Under the pieces are notes generated by a model. The model saw only the letters and a program-made list of their open reading frames with translations, searched no databases and was not told where the DNA came from. A stretch of 64,000 nt of DNA from Ephemerocybe angulata (lineage: Eukaryota > Basidiomycota > Agaricomycetes > Agaricales > Psathyrellaceae). Both the position numbers and the translations under genes were made by a program. How positions within the stretch are numbered: the stretch's first letter is position 1; each line of letters begins with the position of its first letter. The stretch covers positions 372,001 to 436,000 of the forward strand of contig JAACJK010000002.1 in the NCBI GenBank assembly GCA_013368325.1. Reading direction: 5' to 3'. This document shows positions 10,982 to 22,270 of the stretch, piece after piece.

Positions 10982-13900
10982 TCACAACTTCTCTAACAAC
11001 ATCGCTTTCTCCGACTTCTTGGGGTTCCGCTTACCGACCCTCCCATGCTGTTCCACCACCTGCATCAGCATCTCGTCTTCCTTCGACCTCCTGCCAGGAG
11101 CAGGAGTGGCTTTGACCGTGCCAGGAGGCTTTGATCCTGATGCAATGGCTGTCGATGTTTTGGACTTCTTCGTTCGACCTTTTCCCTTTCGTGCCGGCTT
11201 TTTCCCCTTCTGAGTCGGGGGCGCACCGTCACTCCAGTTGAAATCACCTGGATCATCTTCAGCCATTTCGATATCAGAATTGAGTTTCTCCGATGACTGT
11301 GGCAATGAGGACGGTGGAGGGATCGAATGGCTCTGCTGCTGAGGGGTCTGGCTTTGACCAGGGGCTAATTTAAGAAGGTCAGGGCGGGACTGTAAGAGGT
11401 TGAGCAATGCTTCAATGGTGGCCTGATTGACTTGTGAATTCGCGTTTGGAATTGGGGAAGCCGGTAATGAACTGGGTGTTGCGGCTAGATTCAAGGCTGA
11501 CGCTGCGTTGACAAGCCTGGTGGTAGTGGGCGTGGAAGGCATGGGTACGTCCACAAGATGATCATCTGCAGGGCAATGAGTGTGAGACACAGAAGGAATG
11601 GCCAGAAAGAATACATACCAGTCGTAGACTGGGTCTCAGGAGCAGGTACCTGTCCTGACTCGTCATCAGAGCTCAGAACTGGCTGTTGACGAAGGGTGGC
11701 CAACGCTTTTCTCTTAGACCTCGCCCGCCTCATTTTCTCGGCATCCGATGGGTTTGTACGAGTCGCATCAAGGGCGGGTGGTGACCCCATCGTAATGTCT
11801 CCCGTTCCACCGCCAGGCGAAACCTGAGAGGCAAGTTCCTTCCCGCCCGCTGACCCACCCGACGCGCTCCCTTCACCCGCACCCGCAGCTGGTTCCTTCC
11901 CGCCCGCTGTTCCACCCGACGCGCTCCCTTCACCCGCACCCGCAGCAGGTTCCTTCCCGCCCGAAGTTCCACCCGACGCGCTCGCTCCACCCGACGCGCT
12001 CGCTCCACCCGACGCGCTCGCTCCACCCGACGCGCTCGATCCACCCGCACCCGCAGCTGGTTCCTTCCCGCCCGCTGTTCCACCCGACGCGCTCGCTCCA
12101 CCCGACGCGCTCGCTCCACCCGACGCGCTCGATCCACCCGCACCCGCAGCTGGTTCCTTCCCGCCCGAAGTTCCACCCGACGCGCTCCCTTCACCCGCAC
12201 CCGCAGCTGGTTCCTTCCCGCCCGCTGTTCCACCCGACGCGCTCGCTCCACCCGCACCCGCAGCTGGTTCCTTCCCGACCGACGTCCCCTCACCCAACGA
12301 TACTCCAACATGCTGTTCGCCCGATGTCGCCTGCACCTTTCCCGACCGATCGGATTTACGAGAGACTTCGGGCTTCTTTGGTTTAGGCAGAGGCTTTCTG
12401 CGAGACCGCTTGGGAGGGGACGGGGGATCGGAATCGGAGTCGGACTGTACCTGGGGGATCTCCTGCCGCGGCTCGCTCCCCACAAAGGACGTCCCGCTGA
12501 GGTACTGATGGAATAGAAGAGGAACGAGCCCATTCTCCTGACGATTGTACCAGTGTCGGAGTAGGGCTCGGTTTCGCTCTACACCCATAGTATTCGGATC
12601 TTCGAACGCACCGAAGCCTTCAGGAAGGTAGTCTTCCTCGATGAAGGAGGAAGTATCCTTTGCGATGGCGTTCCAAGGTGGACCTGCATTGTTGGGGCCT
12701 ATAGCGATACCTTTCGCGCAGGCTTAGGGTGTAAGATGCATAAGTATACGTCGGGGGTGGCATCGAAAGGGGGCACGTACCATAAAAACCCTTAACGATC
12801 AAACGAACAAGTTTGACATAAAACTTGTACGTTTTCCAACGCTTTGGAACTGTCTCGGGGTCGGGGATGATAGGTTCACCAAATTTGTTGGTCCCGAGGA
12901 TGATCTCGTTAGACCTGTTCTCATCCTCCCCATCCATCCCATCCTCCCCTGGTGGTCCCGGCATATCACTCTTGACGAACCTACCATATACACCTTCGGG
13001 GTCGTTCTTCTCCCACCAGCTCCGCACAGCCGGCTTGAATGCCCGACCGCCACCTAATTCGAAGTTGAAGTCCATCGTCACTGAGGAAAAAAATGATAAA
13101 CTTTAGTCATGCGATACATGTGCAGTCGGATATTTGGATCTCATTACCAATGTGCAAGTCGTCATTAGTATCAACATGGCTGGTAAGGAAGACGATTCGG
13201 GCGCCCAGCTGGTTGTACACATCCTTTGAAAACTGTCTCACCCAGGATCGCAGATTCTTCTCAGCGAGGCTGATGCGAATATCAGTCGGAATGGTACATC
13301 GCCCAGTGTGTGAGAGCGTACCGTTTTTTCTCTTCCGCGTTGGGTCCACGTTCCCTCCACTCTACAGCCATTTTCTCGTACTTTTCCCGCTCCTTGTCGG
13401 TCAGCTTAGCCATCTCACGCGTGATCGCAGCTTGAAAACAGTTGAAGGGCTTGAACTTCTTAGCGTCGTCTGGGTTGGTTTCTGGATCGGGTGTGCTGCC
13501 CTCCTCAAGCTCATCTTCATCATCTAGTTCCTCCGACGTTGCGCGCCTACCGAGCTTTTCCTCACATAGCTCCATCCATGTAGCCTTGCATTTCTCCATG
13601 TTCTCTCGGTAGAAGCATTGACGAGCGGTCCATTGTATAGTCCAAGCAGGAGGATCGTTGCGGCTCCGCCCACGTTGGGCATACCATGTTCGTACATTCT
13701 ACGCGGCATCAGAATAAATCAAACTCCGACGATTAGCGCTCAAACTTACCTCGCCGACTGCGTTCCGCTCTTCCTTCTTGACCTCACGCCCAGTTTTCTC
13801 AATCTCGGAGATAAAGTGATCTACGGAATGTTGACACAATTCCTTACGTTCAACCGCGGTCGAAGCTCGGTACGTATCTCTTCTTTCTTGTAAATACGCA

Positions 13901-14016
13901 AGCTGATACTCCGTGAATCGTTCATCGAGCGGTATAGCGGGCGGCGGCCGTTCGAGTATCGATCCCTTTTCTGCCGACACAGGCGACGGTGGCCCGGAAG
14001 AATCGTTGGCGGACAT
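10982..14016 (-). CDS. Agaric transposon-associated protein with KEPAAGAG repeats, 913 aa
   Basis: Six exons (14016-13750, 13698-13322, 13269-13148, 13080-12781, 12710-11619, 11565-10982) give exactly 914 codons. The N-terminal half resembles a hypothetical protein common in agaric genomes: EWRERGPNAEEKK, then RSWVRQFSKDVYNQLGARI, then DFNFELGGGRAFKP. The middle is a low-complexity array built on GGKEPAAGAG and SASGGA units. The C-terminus is Lys-rich, with a run near TQKGKKPARKGKGRTKK that is probably a nuclear signal. It shares a 157-bp divergent promoter with the KDZ transposase at 14174. Function unknown. Confidence 0.75.
11840..12275 (-). repeat. Compound coding repeat (about 57-bp and 15/18-bp units)
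   Basis: Repeats of ggttccttcccgcccg alternate with ccacccgacgcgctcgct units. The array is in frame and encodes KEPAAGAG/SASGG repeats in the gene at 10982-14016. Confidence 0.88.
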
Positions 14017-14173
14017 CGGATAGACGGAGTTGGGTGGGTAGAACAGAGAGGATGGAGTTGGGTAGGTAGAACAGAGACCTGCTGTACCCGGGGTGGAACT
14101 CAACATATAAATAGTAGAAACGCGCGCCTAAAAAATCCCAGAACTCACCCACCTCCACTCTATCGGTTTCATC
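14017..14173. promoter_or_regulatory. Divergent promoter of the inner transposase and its partner gene
   Basis: 157 bp separate the two opposed start codons. The interval contains a tandem duplication (gttgggt-ggtagaacagag, near 14028-14075). Such an arrangement implies co-expression. No specific binding site was identified. Confidence 0.5.
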
Positions 14174-17100
14174 ATGCCACCTAAAGCTGCTTTCGATCGT
14201 CGGGGCTTCAAGGTTTCCGATCTCGTTGTGAAGCGCTCGAAACGTGGAGAGAAACTGAAGCTTGTTCCTGTCACCAGAGCCAAGTTATCGTCTATCCTTC
14301 CTAAGCCCCCTAAAACCAACACTGCGCCCGGAAAACGATTGAAAACAGACCCATACGAGCACGATACGCATCGAATGGACCCAGAACCCGCCGATGACAG
14401 CGGACCAGACGATACAGGCCCGAACTTCGGAGATGATTCAACAGAGTCGAAGCCCGATCCTAAACAGGCCTACAAAGAAGATCTCTTTACAAGGCACTCT
14501 GGTCGGACTAGCCAAGGATACGTGAGTGACTCGTTTTGTCCCTAGCTTCTCTTCTAACTAAAAACACCCTTTCCAGACCACACACGAGTATATGGCGGCC
14601 TGGAAGGAAGCGAAACTCTCGCTCTACCTCGATGAAATTGTTGCAGCTGAGGCTTTGCGCTCGTCCATGTGCGAGAGGTGCTCGAATACTGAGGCCGTAT
14701 GGCGGTGTCTGAACTGCCTTGGCACCCCCCGCCTTTGTCGAGAGTGTTGCCTTCTTGGCCATCGGACTGACCCATTTCACCGTGTTGAACGGTGGGAGAC
14801 CGATCACTGGGTTCCCGCCTGGCTTTGGCACGTTGGGACAATCATCTGTCTTGGGCATGGAATGGAGCCTTGCCCCAGGTACCAGGCCACTCGGGAGGGC
14901 CTCGAGGCCCGCTGTACCAACATCAACGAGGTCGATGACTTCTCAGCCGACCCAAGCTTCGGGGCTAAACCTGCCAATACGACCATCGGATCGGGCGAGG
15001 TTGTGGCCTTCGTTCATACCAACGGATATCACCATCTCCCCGTTTTCACATGTTTCTGCCCAACGTCCCCACCCGATGAGGTCCAGTACCTCCGGCACTC
15101 CTTCTACCCCACGACATCGAAGTCTGTGCAGACTGTCTTCACATTCGAAGTCCTCAAGCAAGTTCATCTTCTCAAAGTTCATACCCATATGGCAAGCGAT
15201 AGTTATTCCGACATTCTGCGCCGATTGACCAACTCAAGTTTCCCTTTCGAGACCATCGTATGTGTTCATTCTTCCAATATGCATCTTCTTTCCACCGTTT
15301 TAACTCCCTTGTCCCCCAAGGATCGGAGACGCGAACTTGCCCGAGTTTGGCAGCAATACAATCACCTTACCAACCTCAAACGAAACGGATTTGCCCACTC
15401 CGAAAAAGGCAGGATTCCGGCAGAGGGAGAACTTGCCCTGTTCTGCCCCGCATGCCCCCAAGTGGACGTTAACATCCCCGACAACTGGAAGACCGTTGGA
15501 CCTCAGTACGTAGCCCGCATCCTTCTCCGCATATCCGATTCTTGCTCATCCGATTATTTGGTTATGTAGGTGGCTTTATAACAGGTACCTTGTGACAGAT
15601 GGCAACTTTGTCCTCAATCATGCTTTCAAGAATCGATCGGACCACCCTGTCTATCTCACGGATGGAGCTGCCTTTATGACCGAGAGAACCGCTTATGGAG
15701 AGCACGTCAAAAGCTCCAGGGAGTACATCGAGGTGGGTTCCGGAACGTCCGACTCCAGTTCCCTTTTTGTCTTTAAATAAAGCGCCAGTCCCCACCCTCA
15801 TTTCTCAATATTTATATTTATCATTTTACAACGAATAACTGAGATTCATCGGCATCCTAGGCCCCCTTGTGCAGCAAGCACCGTGCAATCACCGATAAGA
15901 ACAAAGCAAAGAAGGGGTATGACTCGACCGGCCTTGTGGCGGTGGCTTGTGCCCGACACGGGTGCTTCGCACCTGGCGCTGTGGTGGACATGCAGAAAGG
16001 GGAACGGTTAGTGCCCACCAATTTATTGTTATGATGGTGCCTAACTCGTCTTGGTCTCATCCGCGGTCACCACCCCTCCCGATCCCGACGACCCGTTGCT
16101 CCCGATCCCGACCACCCGTCGCTCCCGATCCCGACCACCCGTCGGACAGTCAATTGAATGTCGACTACGCTCTCTGTCAGGCGTTGAAACTGACCAACGC
16201 GAAAGCTCTACCAAAGTCTATTCTCGCGTATGATATCAACTGTCAATATTGCATCAACTTCCGGGCTCGGGTTGCTCGAAGCCCGAAATTACGATCGGCG
16301 GTCCCCAAAGATCTGGTGCTGGACTTCCTTATTGGGTTGTTTCACGTCCATGGACACAAAGAGGAATGCCTTCACCGCTTTGCACCAACGTACTACCCAG
16401 GCGCTGCTATCAATAGCGGTGAAATTCTCGAGTCTCTGTGGTCGACGCTGAACGGTGCGGCGAATATGACGCGAAACATGACCTTGGCCCACCGTTCGGA
16501 GATGCTGGACGCCTGTATGTCGGATAGTAACTGGCGGAAGCTCCAAGGGATGGGTACGATTTTCCGATTACTTGCTTATGTTCATCTTTTTGCTCATATC
16601 CTGGTTTTTCAGTGGAATATCTCATCACGCGACTTGAGGAGTCCACGGTAGACCAGGATCTGGCCGCCGTAGCCTTTCAGAAGCTCGATAGTACGGCTTC
16701 CGATGCTCAAAGGACCGCCTGGACTTCATTGATGGACACTGCTAATGGCAATCGTTCAATAACTAACAACGAGTCCATGGATGCATATAATATGGATAAT
16801 CCAAAAGGTGATTACCCCAACTTCTGTTTCAGAATTGTACGCTGACCGGATCTCAGTTGCGGGCAAACATGCGGTTCACATTCAAATGATGGGAGCAGAG
16901 AAGTCAGGTCGGAAGGATCAATTGGGTGTTGCCGATTGGGTTGCGTTAGGGATTGAGCTTCAGGAAGCTCAGTCAGTACTTATTCTCTGTTGGCCTTCCC
17001 CATGACGCGAAATATTCACATGTTGATGCTAGAATTAAACTGGCTGCTCTTTTACGATCGAAAACTCAAGAGCTTCCGACGGGCGGGAAAAAGAAGAAAA

Positions 17101-18307
17101 CCCAGAGCAAGTCTGCGCAAAAGCGCGATGTCGATTCAGCTCGGAAGGCCCAAGCCATTATCAAGCTGATGAACATCTTCTTTGAGGAGGCCGAAGATCT
17201 ATTCCCCGATATCAAGTTGGAGGAGCTACACGCTCGGCCTTGGGGTAATGAGGAGGAAGCCTGTGTCTGCGAGGTGCGAATTCTAAGCCCACTCTATCAC
17301 ACCGTTCGAAGCTCAAGAGGCATTCAGGAGGACTGTATCTGTGAGGAGGAGAGGGAGCGTACGAAATCCTTTCTCCGTGGGTCGGAGGTTGAGCTATCGG
17401 CCCTCCCGCTACCTTCAGCCTTCCTGCAGTTACCCGACGGGTGGGAGGCAGTTGCGGAGAAAGAGGAGGCGCTTCGTGTGGCGCAGGCGGAGGAAGCTCT
17501 AGAGGCTCTCCGTAATGACATAGTTCAAAAGTCGAGATTGTACAGGGCGAATCGGGGCTTGGCGGTTGGAAAGCGGGAGCGGACGCGCGGATATGATGCC
17601 ATCAATGAGGTTGAGCGCTCAATGAGGTACCATGTAAAGAGGTATAATTCCGCCTTGTGGGCTTTGGAACAATTAGGTGTGGTGGATCGGTACCCCCGAT
17701 TTGAAGAACTAACTCGGGCGCACACCACGGCAGTAACATCAGTCTATGACCCGAACCAACCAGGTTCGCGAGACGAAGAGTTATCATGGATCTGGCATTT
17801 AAATGTGGAGGGAGACTCCGATAACAGTGCATACATCGAAGAAGGTGAGTAGACTCTTCATCTCTATCCCTGGTTAAATTCTAAAGAATTTCAGTATATC
17901 GTCTCAGCTGGATTCGTGCGAAGTCGAGATTCGATAGGTGGACAGAGGAGCTCGTCATGCTGAAGGCCGAGATGGAGTGGTTCGTTCGATTTACGGAGTA
18001 CCGTAAGTTGAAAGCCGAAAGCTGGGCCGAGCTCTCCAGCACCGAAGGTGCCAAGTCATATGCTTACCGTCATGCCAATATGTGGAAGCGCATGGGGGCG
18101 GACGCCCTTGTGAAATTCCGGGAGAAAGCCGGAGTTAAGCTGGGTCCGATTTCGGCGCCTGTGAAGATGGAAGTGAAGGAGGAGGATTTAGAGGGGGCGG
18201 GATTCAGTGATCCCGATGACAACAGGATGGACGTTGAAGAAGAAGAGCCAGGGTCAAAGATAGAAGAAGACGAGCTAGACATTAAATCAGCTTTCTACAA
18301 TTTGTAA
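14174..18307 (+). CDS. KDZ transposase, CxC2 type (inner element), 1153 aa
   Basis: Ten exons (14174-14521, 14577-15257, 15321-15505, 15570-15732, 15861-16006, 16150-16553, 16613-16807, 16857-16971, 17033-17844, 17895-18307) sum to 3,462 nt, an exact 1,154 codons. A CxC2-like cysteine cluster follows residue 148 (CERC, WRCLNC, LCRECC, then an HRTDPFHR-type motif). The catalytic core has VTDGNF (D415), AYDINCQY (D536) and SGEILESLW (E599 or E602). The C-terminal region has YRLSWIRAKSRFDRW and an acidic tail. The order matches full-length agaric CxC2 KDZ proteins. It is predicted to cut and join DNA at the element ends. The frame is intact, so it may be active. Confidence 0.92.
16078..16146 (+). 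repeat. 23-bp minisatellite inside a transposase intron
   Basis: Three copies of cccgatcccgac(c/g)acccgt lie in the intron at 16007-16149, which is 143 bp instead of the usual 50-65 bp. The splice is supported by the family motif GERQLNVDYAL that it creates. Confidence 0.85.
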
Positions 18308-18319
18308 ATCACTCCTACC

Positions 18320-19099
18320 ATGTCTCAGAACAACCGCCAACTTCTCCTGATGCTTCGTCCATTGAAGCCCGATGTTTTCCAAGGTCTAGTAAACTACGCA
18401 TCAAGCCGTTGTCGCGCTGCGGCTCTTTGCTATGCTCTCCGACATTCTATGTTATCCGAATCGGCCTTGGCGGATTTTAAGACATACGTTCTTAACGAAT
18501 TGGTGCGTATATATCTTATGGGTTGCTGCGAGAGTCAAGTCATAATTATAGGCATTTGTATACAGATGGCGACGAATTTTATCCTGGGGGTTGGCATGAC
18601 CGTCCACGACGAGCGGCTTCACCCACCTTGGGCATTCCGTGGCCTTTTGCGACTCTTTCTTGAAGAACGTGGCGGAGACTTCGACGCGATCATGTTCATT
18701 GCGTCGGACAAACGTGATCCTTACGATCAAGTGCAGCCGAAGTACCATGGGAACTGGTGGCTTGCCTTCACCCCGACTGGCCCCAGAGACATCCCCGACT
18801 ACTCGCCCCTCGACATCGTAAAGTACTGGGAGAAGTCGAAAGGCCTCACGAGAGGTGTAACCTTCCCCCGCTACACAGCGCTCAACTTGGCTGAATTGAC
18901 AGAAGACGAATTCACACATGCCTTCGCATCTGCCGCAGACGCACTTCGGTTCATCGAGTCCGAGATCGGTAACACTTACAACCACCTTGTTGCCCTCTCC
19001 GGTACGATGGATGCCCTGAAGGACTTGTCTTCAAGAATCATGAAGCTCGAGGGAGATAGGGCATACAAATTGAAATTGGCCGAAGCTCGACTTGAATAA
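18320..19099 (+). CDS. Unknown element protein, 238 aa
   Basis: It starts 12 bp after the transposase stop. Two exons (18320-18502, 18566-19099) flank a 63-bp in-frame intron and give 239 codons; reading through the intron also stays open, so retention is possible. The sequence is globular with aromatic-rich segments (WAFRGLLRLFLEERGG, YHGNWWLAFTP) and a C-terminal helix. I recognise no domain. The tight tail-to-head spacing suggests read-through or shared regulation with the transposase. Confidence 0.68.
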   Translation: MSQNNRQLLLMLRPLKPDVFQGLVNYASSRCRAAALCYALRHSMLSESALADFKTYVLNELVRIYLMGCCESQVIIIGICIQMATNFILGVGMTVHDERLHPPWAFRGLLRLFLEERGGDFDAIMFIASDKRDPYDQVQPKYHGNWWLAFTPTGPRDIPDYSPLDIVKYWEKSKGLTRGVTFPRYTALNLAELTEDEFTHAFASAADALRFIESEIGNTYNHLVALSGTMDALKDLSSRIMKLEGDRAYKLKLAEARLE

Positions 19100-19124
19100 A
19101 CCTCGCGTCCCTCATTCGATGGCT

Positions 19125-19217
19125 TCCCGACTTCCCGACTGCCGATTCACCGACTCCCCCGACTGCCGATTCACCGACTCCCCCGACTGCCGATTCACCG
19201 ACTCCCCCGACTGACGA
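19125..19217 (+). repeat. 24-bp tandem repeat
   Basis: Three to four copies of tcaccgactcccccgactgc plus four bases lie just after the stop of the gene at 18320. A separate 16-bp repeat (cctcgtccaagtccga) follows at about 19385-19452, in four to five copies. Confidence 0.85.
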
Positions 19218-19524
19218 TTGCGGCCCGACAACACGGCCTTCACAAGTTTTCCCCCGAGACCGATCCGAGGCCCTCCCCGCATGACCCTTATCATGTGTCT
19301 CTCGTCCCTAGATCCAGGTACATATCTCTACGATATGGTCCTTCTCGTTTGTAATGATCTCGAAGTAAATAAATAATAATTCCAACCTCGTCCAAGTCCG
19401 ACCTCGTCCAAGTCCGACCTCGTCCAAGTCCGACCTCGTCCAAGTCCGACAAGAGGTCTCAGGCTGTCATATATATATTCTCCCGCTGTTCGTTGATACT
19501 GCTGACCCATATACCCCTGCTGAC

Positions 19525-20290
19525 ATGCTTGGCATCCCGCTATTCAGTTCACCCACCCTCTGGGACTCCTTAATCCAATATACGACCTTTCGAAGGGAGA
19601 AATATCTGGACTTTCTACATCGGAATCACGCCTCCGGCGTGCTTGACAAGAGGCTCATTGAGCTATTTCACACCGATATCGTGAGTTATCCATCGCCCTC
19701 TGCAGTCGTGGTCACGTACCCATGATATATCTCAAACTAACTATGGACATCAATAGGATATATCCCTTACCATACATGGGCTGCTCTCTACGCTCGTCGA
19801 ATACAACATGCGATCCAAGCCGCTCCGAACGCTCATGAAGCGGTTGCACCTCCACGATGGATCTGATGAGGACCTCTGGGCGGCTCTGAGCGCTGGTTGT
19901 TTTCTAGACGGGGGAGAGGTGCTACAAGGCTCAATGTTGAGTTCATGCCCCTACGAGATAGGCGAATGGTGGAGAGATGAGCTGCCCCGTCCCACGCTTG
20001 CCTCTGTCTTTGAGGATTGGGAGGAGGCCTACGAGCGGACGCACAGCATCATTCCGCAAGGCCCGACGGAACCTCATCAGGATTCTCAATTCCCCGATGG
20101 GGCTTCGGCCGGAGCGCCACGGCTGTCGGGTACAGTCCCCGAGCTGGAGAGCATTTTGAAGACTGTGATCGCAACCATCGATCTGAACATGGAGGATCTA
20201 CATCGGCACACAGTCTCCCTTGCACAGGCGCGTCCTGCCTTGCGAACCTTGCAGTCTCATTATGGCTTGGACTCCGATATGTACATGTAG
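19525..20290 (+). CDS. Unknown element protein, 229 aa
   Basis: Exons 19525-19680 and 19757-20290 join across a 76-nt intron to give 229 codons plus a stop. The protein is mostly helical, with WDSLIQYTTFRREKYLDFL at the N-terminus and LMKRLHLHDGSDEDLWAAL after the splice. I recognise no family. It is convergent with the TET/JBP gene, 83 bp away. Confidence 0.65.
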
Positions 20291-20373
20291 GACTTATGCA
20301 GCCCCTGAGCAAATAGTTCTATAACATAGGTACTTGGTAGTAACATAGATTCGAGGCACCTTGTATATCCTAT

Positions 20374-21799
20374 TTATACATCGGCCGATCTCGCTCCAGA
20401 GAGCCCATGACAATATTGCAGCGCCAAGACGGTGGGCGGCGGAACCTCTAAATAAGTCTGCAAGGCCCCGTGTCCGACATTCGGTTTGATGTAGCAAGCC
20501 ATGCAGATCCGATCGCCACTCGTCTGACACGCGCCGTGCTCAAAGAGGTAGCCGGGAAGAATAAACGCCGTGCCGGGGTTGTACACGAAACGGGCGCTGA
20601 AGAGGGGGACTTCAAACCTACCATCGCAATGATTCCCAAATACTGCGAGGAAGTCGAAGAGGAGTTTGCCCCCTTTTGAATCCCGATGGAACGGCGTCTC
20701 CCGATTGGAGATCAAATCAAATCCCGTAAAGGGAGTCGACCAGTGCTGGAGCAGCTGCAGCAAGAGCTCCCGGTGGTTCGCTTCTGCCCTGCCGCTATAC
20801 AGCTCCACGAGGACTTGGAGCTGCATCTTGAATAACCGAGGGTGAACAAGCGATAACGCAACCCCGATCAACGCGTTAATCTCGGTCAAAGACGCGATGA
20901 ATTGAGCCGCTCCATTTTTGGCGCCATTCTGAAGGGCACCAGAGGGGCATGGAAAGGCATTCGTGGACTAGAAATTTCAGGCATGGACGTGAGCATGGGG
21001 TCGCATGAGTAGCATGAGATGCGGGGATCGACTTGGTCGGAAACCCAAACCCCTGTCAGAAATTGGAGCCTAGAGATTGTGCTTACATTGTGCCCTTGAC
21101 TATACCACGCTACGCTCATATTTACATGTCCCGGCCGCAATGAAGATTCGGTAGACTGGAAGGTAGTCTTGTCTTCCCGCCAGTTCTGGCTTGAGGGGTC
21201 GATTTTAATTGCGCTGTTCGGGTGAGCCGAAAGTTCCTTGACCGCACTGTAAACCTGATGCTATCGGGATTGTACTACTGTCAGTCTGGGCTCAGAGATG
21301 TCATAAATGAAATCAGTAATGACTTACGCAACGCTCCCGAGTGAATAGCCCCGGTAAGTACCACGCGACAACCGTGCCTAGCCGGTCAATAAACACCATA
21401 GGTCTATCAAACAACTCCGCCGTGTCGGTCCCATCGTCCTTCACCTCGAAGGGCCCGCTAAAACGCTCTCTCAAAAGCTCTGACTTTGGCTTTGAGCTGT
21501 TTGTTTGGAGTGTTTGGAGAATGTCGTCCAGAGCGTAGCTCAAGTGCACTGAATCGTGTCTGATTGAAAACCGGCGAATTCGTGACGATGATCGGGAGTC
21601 GGAAACACAAACCTTGATTGCCCCAAGCCTTGTGTATTCTCCCCACCATTTTCTCCAGCTCTGCTCGAACGTGCTCTGGGATACTCAAATCCGATTTAAC
21701 GGCAGGTCCTTTCCCGGTAAGCTCATGAAACAAGCCTTCAGCGTATTCGGAGCAGCGGAAACAGAATCTCAAACCGGGGGGTAAGTCTTCGTCGTGCAT
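20374..21799 (-). CDS. TET/JBP-family 2OG-Fe(II) dioxygenase, 378 aa (inner element)
   Basis: Four exons (21799-21613, 21548-21328, 21260-21087, 20928-20374) give exactly 379 codons. The dioxygenase core holds TPFHRDSK (iron ligands H275 and D277), LFEHGAC (H325) and SGDRICMACYI (R334, which would bind 2-oxoglutarate). The preceding TGFDLISNRE segment is typical of agaric TET/JBP proteins, which oxidise 5-methylcytosine in DNA. Genes of this family are known to travel with KDZ transposons in agarics. All iron ligands are present, so activity is plausible. The intron at 20929-21086 is long (158 nt) but keeps the frame. Confidence 0.87.
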
Positions 21800-22164
21800 C
21801 GAACTTCGCAGTTAGAGTTGTCGGGAGGAGTGACGGTTGTTGGTGAGGCTGGCGTGTATTAGAAACTCTGGGGTTGGCATTCAGTTGTTCTTAAAGAATG
21901 GAACATGTGGGCCGCATGAGGCAACATTGGCGGGAATTATCGTGGTGTAGCTAAATGTGCCGATTAACAGGGCGTGTCTGTTCCACGGCCAAAAAATTAT
22001 CCTTTTCGGGTATTCCATATGTCTGTCTACTCCTGCATGTTCAGGTCACCGAAATATCTGTTCCGGCCCAAGCACCCGCCACGCACCCGCCACGCACCCG
22101 CCACCGCCGGTCTTTATTCTTTCGTATGTCACATTGCCGATTCCCAGACATTCCTAAACCGCCG

Positions 22165-22270
22165 CTAGTGGGCTCAGGTGAGTCATTAGTGATGGCATCG
22201 GGCCCAGGTGAGCCATGCCCCCAATGCCACTGGTTAGGCTCATGTGAGACCTGTTGGGCCATCACCAATA
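22165..22270. repeat. Right border repeat cluster of the inner unit
   Basis: CTCAGGTGAG at 22173-22182, a variant at 22203-22212 and CTCATGTGAG at 22239-22248 alternate with GTGATGGC/GCCATCAC and AATGCCAC motifs. The same words, inverted, form the left cluster at 4097-4194. Confidence 0.75.

Larger units (their letters stand above)
4097..22265. mobile_element. Probable nested KDZ element (inner unit)
   Basis: The left end reads GTGATGGC, 9 nt, CTCACCTGAGTCC. The inverse of the right end reads GTGATGGC, 9 nt, CTCACATGAGCCT. These look like degraded terminal inverted repeats about 30 bp long. The segment has its own complete CxC2-type KDZ transposase and a TET/JBP gene, which duplicates the functional set of the surrounding element. 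No clear target duplication is visible (CATCAGT occurs near both ends), so the exact borders are uncertain. Confidence 0.55.

Noticed and set aside
15592..15780. Stand-alone 62-codon frame starting MTDGNF
   Set aside because: It is exon 4 of the CxC2 transposase read on into the next intron.
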